Assembly (NCBI GenBank): GCA_009667805.1
Contig: CM019063.1
Location: 195,280,954-195,344,953 of the forward strand
DNA length: 64,000 bases
Origin: Leptobrachium leishanense
Taxonomy: Eukaryota; Chordata; Amphibia; Anura; Megophryidae
Direction of reading: 5' to 3'
Below are positions 27,301 to 39,300 of this stretch, in pieces (positions within the stretch are counted from its first letter, which is position 1; each line of letters starts with the position of its first letter). The notes below the pieces were generated by a model, which worked only from the letters and a program-made list of their open reading frames with translations, did not search any database and had not been told where the DNA came from. A program made the position numbers and the translations under genes.

Positions 27301-30300
27301 CCTTGTGTTACATTTCAGTGAACTAACCTCTGCAGTACGGTCACAATATTCTGGCGGTGATAACCTCTCCTCCAGTTCTTGCAGTCTCTGATTAGACAAC
27401 TGCACAAGGCGATGCAGTGCTTCATCCACCTTCTCATAAAGATCAAATGTCGAAGGGTCAAAAAGCCTATCAACACCAAGACAATAAAGAAACACATTCA
27501 GCTTATGCAAAATATTCATAAATCACTAATTCTCCTTTGTTTGATGTCTTTGTCTTGTTATCTTTAGCATTACCTCATGTATGGTAATTTCTGCAGTCTT
27601 GCCACTAGAGTCCCTCCATCTCTTTGCAGCGCTTGGAGTCTTTCATCATTAAGAGCTTTCTTCATTGCATCTCCATGATATGTTATTAACGCTTCAGTGT
27701 CCTGATAAAATAAATCTAGTCAACATTTGCATGGTGGAACCTTGTGAAGTGCTTCAAAAAGAAGAGGCAATTAAAAAGCAAGTATTCCGGGCTCAGCTTT
27801 CACAGTAGTTTGCAGAGCTGGTAAGATCAGGAATTTGTTCAACCAATAAGGACTAGTCTATGTAGTCAATAAGTAAGACACTTTGGGTCCTATCCCTTAA
27901 TTGGCGCTAAAATGGGGACTCTTAAAGGGGAAAAGCCGCGCATGCAGGTTTCCCCGTAGTGTCCCAATTTTAGCACATATAACGGGGTAGGTGCTAATTC
28001 AGAAACCTTCCCCAGTACACCGCTTTACCATGGGGGATACTTGCTGTAGCGCTTCCGTGCCACCATCATCTCCTGGAGTACATAGGAGTTCATGGAGGGT
28101 TGTGCTGCTGGATCGTGAGCCCTGTGAGATTTCGCGCTCGTGAGACCGCACAGGACCGCGGAGGGAGACAGGGAATGTTTTGTCTGCCCTCGTCAGCCAG
28201 AAGCAGGAGATCAGGCCGCCATTCTCGCCAATGAGGTGAATATTGAATTTATTGGTGGGGGGTTTAGCTGGTGTTAACTGATTCTTAGTTTTAGGTGTTG
28301 CTAAATTTTAGGTTTCCGCATTGGTAGGGTAATCAGCATTAGGACTTTGTAATACCTTACTTATCCTAACTCTAACTACTGATTGCGCTACCCATGTTAA
28401 GTATAGCATGCGCAAAGTACAGTAAGCTAGCTCAATCACCGATGCGCAAACTGGTTTCTGACTGGTGTAGCTTTAGGAAGGCAATATGGGTGTCATGCAT
28501 TAATGTCACTTATCCTGACGTTAACTCTTACTCACCCGAACGCTACAGTTAGCGCTCACTAGGGAATAGTGCCCTTTCTATGCCTGATGAAGGATAATGA
28601 AGACTGCTCACCATTGTGCTTTCAGTATCAAGATCTTTTATGACTTCTTCCAATGATTTCAATACATCTGTACACAGGGTGTACAGATTTACCAGTGACT
28701 GCAGAAAAAAAGAATTGAAATGGCAATCAAGAAGGGATCAAAGAGAAAGATTGACATATCTGCCTAAAAATGAATAGAGCAAAGATATTGTAATATAATA
28801 CAGTGTGGCCAAAAATTATTTAGTTAGCCACCAATTGTGCAGGTTCTACCACATTTAAAAATGAGAGAGGCCTGTAATTGTCATCATGGGTACACTTCAA
28901 CTATGAGAGACAAAATGTGAAAAAAAATCCAGAAAATCACAGACCTGCACCAGGCTGGAAAGACTGAATCTGCAATAGGCAAGCAGCTTGGTGTGAAGAA
29001 ATCAACTGTGGGAGCAATCATTAGAAAATGGAAGACATACAAGACCACTGATAATCTCCATCGATCTGGGGCTCCACGCAAGATCTCACCCCGTGGGGTC
29101 AAAATGATCACAAGAACGGTGAGCAAAAATCCCAGAACCACACGGGGGGACCTAGTGAATGACCTGCAGAGAGCTGGGACCAAAGTAACAAAGGCTACCA
29201 TCAGTAACACACTACGCCGCCAGGGACTCAAATCCTGCAGTGCCAGACGTGTCCCCCTGCTTAAGCCAGTACATGTCCGGGCCCGTCTGAAGTTTGCTAG
29301 AGAGCATTTGGATGATCCAGAAGAGGATTGGGAGAATGTCATATGGTCAGATGAAACCAAAGTAGAACTTTTTGGTAAAAACTCAACTCGTCGTGTTTGG
29401 AGGAGAGAGAATGCAGAGTTGCATCCAAAGAACACCATACCTACTGTGACGCATGGTGGCGGAAACATCATGCTTTGGGGCTGTTTTTCTGCAAAGGGAC
29501 CAGGACGACTGATCCGTGTAAAGGGAAGAATGAATGGGGCCATGTATCGTGAGATTTTGAGTGAAAACCTCCTTCCATCAGCAAGGGCATTGAAGATGAA
29601 ATGTGGCTGGGTCTTTCAGCAGGACAATGCTCCCAAACACACCGCCCGGGCAACGAAGGAGTGGCTTCGTAAGAAGCATATCAAGGTCCTGGAGTGGCCT
29701 AGCCAGTCTCCAGATCTCAACCCCATAGAAAACCTTTGGAGGGAGTTGAAGGTCCGTGTTGCCCAGCGACAGCCGCAAAACATCACTGCTCTAGAGGAGA
29801 TCTGCATGGAGGAATGGGCAAAAATACCAGCAACAGTGTGTGAAAACCTTGTGAAGACTTACAGAAAACGTTTGACCTCTGTCATTGCCAACAAAGGATA
29901 TATACCAAAATATTGAGATGGACTTTTGATATTGACCAAATACTTATTTTCCACCATAATTTTCAAATAAATTCTTTAAAAATCAGACAATGTGATTTTC
30001 TGGATTTATTTTCTCATTTTGTCTCTCATATTTGAAGTGTACCTATGATGACAATTACAGGCCTCTCTCAACTTTTTAAGTGGGAGAACCTGCACAATTG
30101 GTGGCTGACTAAATACTTTTTTGCCCCACTGTACATTGTATTATTTGTCGTTCTTTACAGATGGGTTTCCATTAAAATATGCTCTGTACAACTTTACAAA
30201 ATTCAAAAGGGAAGAAAATCTAAACTGTCTTTATTCGAACACTTTAAAACTGGTCATCAGCTAATAAAAGCAAATAAACTGAAAAAATTAAACATTCAGT

Positions 30301-33300
30301 AACAGTCCAGATGCTTTTAAGACAAATTTCAATGTTCATTTCAAATTCTCAGCATGAGTCTTAAAAGCAAAGATTTATACTCACCCGTTTTGAGTAGTTG
30401 GTTCTCATATTTATCACCGCGATTAATGTTCCCCCTACCTTAATGTTACTACTGTAGATAAATCTTACTTATATATGTTTTTGATTATTACAAAGACAAA
30501 TATAAGTGGTATATAAAATGCCCAGGCAAGTATATATAAATCAATGAAAGTGAAAACACACTGTAAAAGCCGTGAATGTTGCTGATAACTAGAGTCAAGC
30601 AATAATCCTATCATATTTTGCAATATAAAGATAAAATATACAGAAAAGGCCACTCCTTCAAGCACAAACAAATATATTTGTAAACACACACTAAAAATGT
30701 ATTGTGATAAAACGTAAAGTGCTCTAGTGCTCGAAATATATACAATAAAAGACTATACTTAATGGACTAACATGCCTTTATAACCGCCGACGCCATATTG
30801 AACAGAATCTTAAGGATACATTTACACAAGAGTAATGACTGAGGAAGCTGCCATCGCTGAGGCAGCAAAACATTAAAGTCTTTTACAAAACCCTTTTTTC
30901 CCCCTATTTTCTCTCCTGTGTTCTCTTTTGATACCTCTATCATTTCTGTCTTTTGTACCATTTTTGTTTTGTTTTTATCTTATTCTACCTATCTATCACA
31001 ATAAACTTTATCCCTACATATATAATTTCAAGTATTCATTAACCCCAAAGATAGGAGTTCTCCTGGCCGTTTAGGCTGGCAAAGGAACCATGGCAGAGAC
31101 GTCTCCACCATATAGGGTTAGACACTACCCTGAAAGAATTGTCCAAAGCACAAACACTAGAGCCGAGTAAAAAGAAATACTCCAACATCGGTGAGTGTCC
31201 TTAATTCCCCCTATCTATATGATTGTTTCTCTGATCAGGGATATACTACCCTATGAGTTTTCTCATGCTCTTTATTTGGAGGATCAGAGGAAACTACACT
31301 GCTGAAACGGGCAGTGTCACTCTAAAGTCGACACCAGGTGCACAGAACAGGGCTGGTTTCTTAGGCTCCGGAATATGTGAGTAGAAACTCTTATGGATTC
31401 TTCTTATTTGCACTCTAAATATTAGATTGTAAGCTCTCGAGCAGGGTCCTCTCTCCTACTGTTCTGCATGTGTAATGTGTATGTATATTTGTTATTCTGT
31501 GTCTCCCTTTGTACAACACTACGGAACTTGTTGGAGCTTTATAAATGCTCACTATGAATTTTTACTGTTTTTAAGAGACTTGGAGTGACCCATACAAGGT
31601 TTATGGGAAATATAAGTATTGTCTTGTATTGTATAAATTTCGAGCACTAGAGCACTATATATCCTATCACAATACGTTTTTAGTGTGGATGCAAATATAT
31701 TTATTTAGGCTGGAAGGAGTGACTTTTTCTGTATGTTTTTGATTATTGCCAACCTTCTGTTATGTTATTCCTTTCCTTATAACCCTATTTTATTCTGTAT
31801 TTTATATATACAATATATACATACGACTGTTTTACATATATAAGAAAAAACGCTCAATAAAGATTATATTCCCAAAAAGCAAAGATTTACAAAGCATGGA
31901 ATTACAGAATTCTGTTACATTGTTATCGTAAAATATTGTCCATTCCCCTCCTTATCAAATATCGACCATAAGGAAGAATATGTGTCTGTAAATATGCAAT
32001 ATAATTTATATAATATATTGAATTGAAATTTGTTTCTTTTTTTACATCTACCAATGTGTAGATTGTGCTTCTGCAAAACAAAGCCTGCAAACAAGGTCTG
32101 ATCATGGCTGGCTGAAATATGCCGTGTGAGGAATGTCATCGCAAGTTAAGATATAGCAGGATCACATATCAGAAGGACTGCAAGGCCAGAGCTGTTGTGC
32201 CAGAACCACTTAGAAAAGCTGGAGATAACAATGGTGTGTGGAATTATTTCAAAGAATTACTGAAATTAGTCAGAATGAACCTCAACGTAAATGCTTTGTG
32301 AGACATGTTCATGGAGATGTCATTTCATTTCTAATATATTTAAATAAACGAAGATATACATTTCTCTTTTTAAATATAAAGAATATTTAGCAGGTCTGTG
32401 TCATAAAATAGTTAAAAACCTACTACTCACATGACTACACATACATGTGTTTACAGATATGTTGTGCACGTAGGCTCATTCAACGGGTGTACTTGGCATA
32501 CCCAGGCACACCCTAATGAGGTGTAGAAATGCCTAGACTGTCTCCCATTAGGCCTATAGCCAGTTTTCAGATGTTCCTCATCTGGCGCAAGATTTTTTTT
32601 TTTCTCTCTTTATACACACGATTACAAATAATGAAAATGTTTGTGTTTTTGATTAATTTTTATGTTATATTTTTAATTTGACTAACAGGGTAATTCAAAG
32701 AGAGCCGAACTGCCCCTGAAATTGCACCGAACAGTGCATTTCCCCGTACAGTGCAATGTCGTGGCCATTCGGCTATTTAAAAGCTGGTAATTCGCCATTT
32801 CGGTGCTCTTTGAATAACCATTTAAGTCATTTAAACTGTATATGTATTTATTGCATTCCCTAAGGGAGCAGATGCTAGTTAAATATGCTATGCACACCTT
32901 TATTCCTTCACAACTTCCAGCCACAAAATTGTCCCTCCCTTCCAACATCATCATTTTTAAGCCTGTTCAATCTACGAACTATAGCCAGTCTCGGCTTGCA
33001 CCTCCGCTCCACCCTATATAACGTGCACATGGTTCCGAGTCTTACATGCCAGCCCCACATATGCTGGGTGTGCAGTTTTATGTCTCACCCGCTGGCCCCA
33101 AGCAGATTCAGTTGGAATATAAGGCCGTTCTCCTCCAAAAACATCAGGTAACTCCTCCAAGGCAACAAACTTTGCTATCTCTGTAGCTGAGACAACTGAT
33201 ACCTGTAGGAACAGTTTGAGGACCTCATTTAGAATATTACATGATATGCAAAGTGTACAAGAATAAGTATGATAATAGCTGCGCATAACAGTGAAATAGT

Positions 33301-36300
33301 AAAACATTGTTTTAATAATATATATACAGTGCATCAGCACAATAGACCCTGCATGTACAGAGTGATTTTTTTTTAATTCATGGGATCATATACAAAAAAA
33401 TGGTTCCATGAATAATGAACGTACCCTTTATGTAACATTGTATGAAATGAAGAGTGGTACAAATATAAACCAAATAACTTTTAAAATAACACAAACTACA
33501 TGTTGTACATAGTATATCTGTACTGCTGACATTTTGAAGGTGCATATTAAACTTTTTATCAGGCTAAACTGTATGGATAATGTTATGAAGATGGATGAGA
33601 CATACAACTCCTGACAACATTAGTCTATCCCAGATGTAAGATGAATGGTACATAGATGAATGTGCTGCTATACTTGCATTTGATTCGAGTAGGTCACAGG
33701 GAGCAGTTGCAGGATTCTCTTTGTCACAGACAATTAAAGTGCAGTAGATAACATTATGTAATAGGTCCTGTATACAAACACATATGGTTAATGTTAAAAG
33801 GCTCATATAATACACAATATGTGGCTCATGTTTTATTGGAAGCGTTAAAATCTCTTTGTGCGTTGTTTTCCTCTACCAAATATCCCAGACACGCTACTTC
33901 AGAAGGAGCATACATTATGTCTGAATATAACCATTCAGGGGAGTTATAAATTGCACGCACTAAGGGCACTATCACCTGGTGTGAGTTAACCCTAGTGTCA
34001 GCATGTCTTTGTGTTGGCGCCAGGTAAATTCAGTCTACCACCTGACCAACAGATCGTTTGCCTCCCGCTACAAATGGAGAAAACCACTTAGCGCATGGTA
34101 ATTTGCGTTTCATAGCGCAAGCTTACTGTACTTACTGCGTCCTATACGTAACATGGGGAGCGCTAGAGAGCACTTGCGCTATTGTAACCCACAGTTTGGT
34201 CCCGATGTTAATTTCTACCTGTACGCTAATCGAAAAAATTTACCTACTGCTCAACCCTGGTGTTAACTGATGGAAAGGAGGAAAAAAATAAATAAAATAA
34301 AAGTCTTTGCCCTAAATTAACAGACAATTAACAGACAATTGAAAGGAATACAGCACAGGTGTTCTCTTGGGCCCCATACACCATAGTAATGGACCTGGTC
34401 AGCAATGTCTCTGCTGTTGCAGTAGGCTGTATTATAAATGTATCCTGTATTGGCTTGTATCCTAAATCTAATAAATTGGCTAACTCTAAACATTTTATGC
34501 TGGGGGTTATTCATAGTATGTAAGCGGTTGAGAGTATTAGGATTAGGACCATGTTTAAAAGGGACACATGGATAAGTCTTGCCCTGAAACATGTACTATT
34601 TATATGCTGCAGCAGGGAAATTATTGTGGCTCACCTGGCCTTGCTTTTGGATCTATTAAATGCATTGTAATGATTTTACATGCTGTTGGGGGGCATTTAT
34701 GATGCAATGCCCATCAGCCTTAATTAATATATGTGTACATATAATCATGGATGATACGGCCACCTTGGAGGATTTTAATAATGCAGGGGTGTGACGCTCT
34801 TTGCTGGATGTGTTCATACTTATACAAGCTTGTGAGGGCAGAGGATAGGTATGGCCCGGCACTCTGCACTGGAAAAAACACTTCTATCCTGTATTTAACC
34901 GCATTAGTGCTGGGTCTCAGCCTGGGTCTTAGCGTTTCCCTAGTGTGCGCCAATGAATCTTGTACACTAACAACCACGAACAGGGTGATCTGTTGGTGGG
35001 TCGTCAGGCGCTACATTTTAGCAGCTTGCGCTAGATTTTTCATGTAGCGTTGGCGTTTTAGCTCACACCATGTGATAGTGCCCTAAGTATTTACCGTATT
35101 TTTCGCTCCATAAGACGCACTTTTTTCCCCCCAAAAAGTGGGGGGAAAAGTGGGTGCGTCTTATGGAGCGAATATGGCCCAGCAGCTCGTGGATGTGCCT
35201 CCGCTCACCTGCCGCCGCCGCGTTCGTCTCCCTCTGAGCATGCGTCTGGCGGCAGGAAGCTTGGGCACTCGCCTGGGGGAGCCACGTGACCGCGATCTCC
35301 CGAGATCGCGGTCACGTGGCTCCCCCAGGCGAGTGCCCAAGCTTCCTGCCGCCGGACGCATGCTCAGAGGGAGACAAACGCGGCGGCGGCGGCGGCAGGT
35401 GAGCGGAGGCACATCCACGAGCTGCTGGGCCATATCCATATGTGAGCTGGGGAATTATCAATGTGTGAGCTGGCTGGGGCAAATCCATGTGAGAGCTGGC
35501 TGGGGCAAATCCATGTGAGAGCTGGCTGGGGCAAATCCATGTGTGAGCTGATGGGGCAAATCCATGTGTGAGCTGATGGGGCAAATCCATGTGTGAGCTG
35601 ATGGGGCAAATCCATGTGAGCTGGCTGGGGCAAATCCATGTGTGAGCTGATGGGGCAAATCCATGTGTGAGCTGATGGGGCAAATCCATGTGAGAGCTGG
35701 CTGGGGCAAATCCATGTGAGAGCTGGCTGGGGCAAATCCATGTGAGAGCTGGCTGGGGCAAATCCATGTGAGAGCTGGCTGGGGCAAATCCATGTGAGAG
35801 CTGGCTGGGGCAAATCCATGTGTGAGCTGATGGGGCAAATCCATGTGTGAGCTGGCTGGGGCAAATCCATGTGTGAGCTGGCTGGGGCAAATCCATGTGT
35901 GAGCTGGCTGGGGCAAATCCATGTGTGAGCTGATGGGGCAAATCCATGTGTGAGCTGGCTGGGGCAAATCCATGTGTGAGCTGATGGGGCAAATCCATGT
36001 GTGAGCTGGGGCAAATCCATGTGTGAGCTGGGGCAAATCCATGAGCTGATGGGGCAGATCCATGTGTGAGCTGGGGCAAATCCATGTGTGAGCTGGGGCA
36101 AATCCATGTGTGAGCTAAGGCATATCCACGTGTGAGCTAAGGCATATCCACGAGCTGGGGCAATATCCATTATTACACTATTTCATTCAGAATATTTATT
36201 TTCCGGTTTTCCTCCTCTAAAAACTAGGTGCGACTTATGGTCAGGTGCGTCTTATGGAGCGAAAAATACGGTAAGTAGAATTATACGGCCAGAAAATCTA

Positions 36301-39300
36301 CCTGAGACATTCAAACAAATTAATATTTCAATATTTCTGAGAATAATACCCTTTCGTTAAGAAATGTCAGGCACTCAGAACACCATGAGCATTTAATTTC
36401 ACATATATTGGCATGGTGGCTTGAGTGTACCTTAAATAATGTTCACTTTAGTGCGTATGTTATTATACAGTTAAAGCAGGTATAGCTACTGATTATCAGA
36501 CTTTCAATTGTACTTATTGGATGTTTCAATGGCTTTCCCTAGTGAACTCATACCGATGACTTTTAAACGTGAACCCTTTAGGCTCGGGTCAGACGAGCGC
36601 AGTGTTCACGTCCATGTTGCCGCACATTTTAACGTCCGTGATAGCATACAATTATGATCAATAGAGACACACACACACGAAGTACGTCCGCACAGAAGTA
36701 CGGACGCGCAACGGACGCGGAAAACGGACGCAAGTTAGGCAAGAACGTAAAACCGCTAGAACGGACATGTGGAGTGCGCCACGTCCGCATAGCTTTGTGT
36801 CTGAGTGATGGAAAGTAGTCAAACGGACTGCATTTTTGACGGACAAAATGTTTTTTCATATTAATTTTATTTCCCATCTACATCAGTCAAAAAAAACCTC
36901 AGGCACAAAAACGGACCGTGTGGCCACTACCTTGTCGTCAGTCAGAAAGTACATCCGTTGTGCACGGACGCACAGTCCGCACAGAATGCGCTCGTCTGAC
37001 CCTAGCCTAATTCTACAATTATGACTGAATAAATGTCCAATATTTTTTATGCGATTCCATATTACGAACTGTAGGAACAAATATTAATGTTGATATATAA
37101 AAGTATTAAATAAAATCTATTATTGCTTCTATACATATACTTTTAATGTCAAAATGTGTGGTGCCGATGGCTGCCTGGTGTATTAATCTCCATACCCTTG
37201 AGATAACACCTTGCAAACTATTCCTTTTGTATGATTCATCCTTTGGATCTCACAAAACGCAGACCTCACTACAGACTACAACACATACCTTGTTATCTTT
37301 TAGCATCTGGAGGAGGCACTCAGAATTTGATTCACAGTCTCTGAGGTCTATGATGACAGTCATTCCCAAATCACGGAATTCAGGACTTTAAAAAAGAGAA
37401 AATATTGCATAGCTTCAACGTTCTTGTATATATACACATTGAAATTTCAACTCCTTATCTACTAAAAAGGTAAAAAACTTGTCTACCCATGACATCTGAA
37501 CCCAAATCTGTGCCCAAACCACATGCACTTAATACTCAATATGACCCATTATCATCCATTGTTTTCACAATTTTCCTTGCAATTATTTCTGTACAAAAAT
37601 TTCAGTTGATGAAATATACTTCATAATAAATGTGCTGATTTTAGGATTATCCCAAGAGTCTGAGATTCCAAGAACTTTATAGTAAATGTAGACCAAATAC
37701 TACTATGGTGGAATTAAAGGTATGAAGCTAAATGTGCTTTGCTCTGATTGAAAGCCTAATCTAATTCTGAATCTAAAATTGCTGCACAAAAGCACCTATT
37801 TGTAGAAACTGGACACCTCATGATATTTACCCAGAGACCTACTGATAGTTTATATTTAACCAGTTTATTTTTAGGGTCAGATATAACGTAACCTGGCATA
37901 TTGGAATTTGAACATCCAATCTCTCCAGATTGATTCAGGAGCCCTACGACACATATAGGACAGAATGTCAACTCTCACATCCAAAATAACCTAACCAATC
38001 ACATCACATATCACATTTATTGTTCTAAGTATGGCTTCTAAATGATACGAGATCCAAATTGCAAACATGTAAAGAGACCCATATTAAAGTAAAATAAATT
38101 ATTAGGCGCTTACATTGTTAAACGTGAAAACAGCAAATCTCATCAATCACTGCTCTATGGACCATCCCTCTTTATTATTATTATTATTTTTATTATTAAT
38201 GTCGTCATTTATATAGTGCCAACTGTTTCCGCAGCGCTTGACTGTGGATGGTCCATGGTAGTTTGGAAAGAGATCTAAGACCAAGTATTGCACTTGAACG
38301 CATACTCTAGCCAACATGGCTATTTAAGTGAATTGAGATACTTTCCCCAGATGTTACTGGCCTCTGTGACAGACCTGCCAAGTAGAGGTCTACCATCTAC
38401 CCTATGCCCAGCAATCAGTTGTGATTAAAGGGATATTACCAATGTTCTTAGTTTGTTTATTCTCTTATCCACGTTGGCCTGCATGGTATCAAAGTCCGCC
38501 ACAGCCTACGCATTTCTGTCAGCATGCGACGAATATCTCCCTTTGTGCAGGGTAGGAGGCTATCACCAACTTACTTCACCCCCGGAGAGAGCCTGAGGGA
38601 GCACAGCCATGATGCTAGAGCCATGCAGGCCTTCCCCAGGCACTCACTGATTCACCGGGAACTCTGCACAGTCAAGACCAGCCATCTTCCTCCTAGCATG
38701 CGCCACTCCTTTGGCCGAACCCCGCGGGGATTTCTCGGCCTCCGACCAGGAAATGTCGCCCTCATACGAGGAATCCGTGGCAGGAGACAGGCACCTCTGG
38801 CGATCCTCGGGGCGACGGTGGCGGTTGTCCCCTAGGGAGTCGTGAATATCCCGCTGACGGGGGTCCTACGCCAGGCCAATTTCTTACTGGACTTTTTCCC
38901 CATCAGCGGAGTCGGGCAAGGAGGCTGCAAGGGTGCAGCGGCAGAACACCCGACGTACCGCACCAAGGCGCAAGAACGCCCAAGATGGACGCCAGTGTTA
39001 GGCCTCAAAAGTAGACCTGAGACCACTATCTGCCCCAAAATGGAGCAGAAAGAGTTCAGGCTCAGGTCAGCAGACCGTCTGGAACTCTCCCTTCCATAAA
39101 GCACACATCAGCCGACAGTAGGTCGACAAAATAAACGAAAAGAGAAGCAATAGCTGAAAAGCAGCTCTAAAGAGCCGCCTCACTCATCGGCAGCCAGCTC
39201 GCCACCCCCCCCCCCACACACACACAATGCTGAGTTTTAACACCACAGGCTACATGTCTGCTATGAAAAGCATTCCCTGCCCTGATTGCTGAACACTGTA

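Larger units (their letters stand above)
35094..36271. mobile_element. Foldback TIR element with minisatellite core
   Basis: TA flanks both ends. The outer ends are CCGTATTTTTCGCTCCATAA and its exact reverse complement (TTATGGAGCGAAAAATACGG). A third copy of the end, GTGCGTCTTATGGAGCG, sits at 35154-35170 and closes a 77-bp hairpin. Then come a 130-bp GC-rich inverted repeat and about 730 bp of 25/26-bp tandem repeat. There is no coding sequence. TA duplication suggests Tc1/mariner mobilisation, by inference. Confidence 0.75.

Noticed and set aside
28884..29543. 219-codon minus-strand open frame
   Set aside because: It is the antisense shadow of the Tc1 transposase.
33671..33676. GT donor four bases after the GC donor of exon F
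   Set aside because: It would add bases that put exon G in the wrong frame.
35312..36170. Three overlapping long minus-strand open frames
   Set aside because: They translate a 25/26-bp minisatellite and have no start or splice context.
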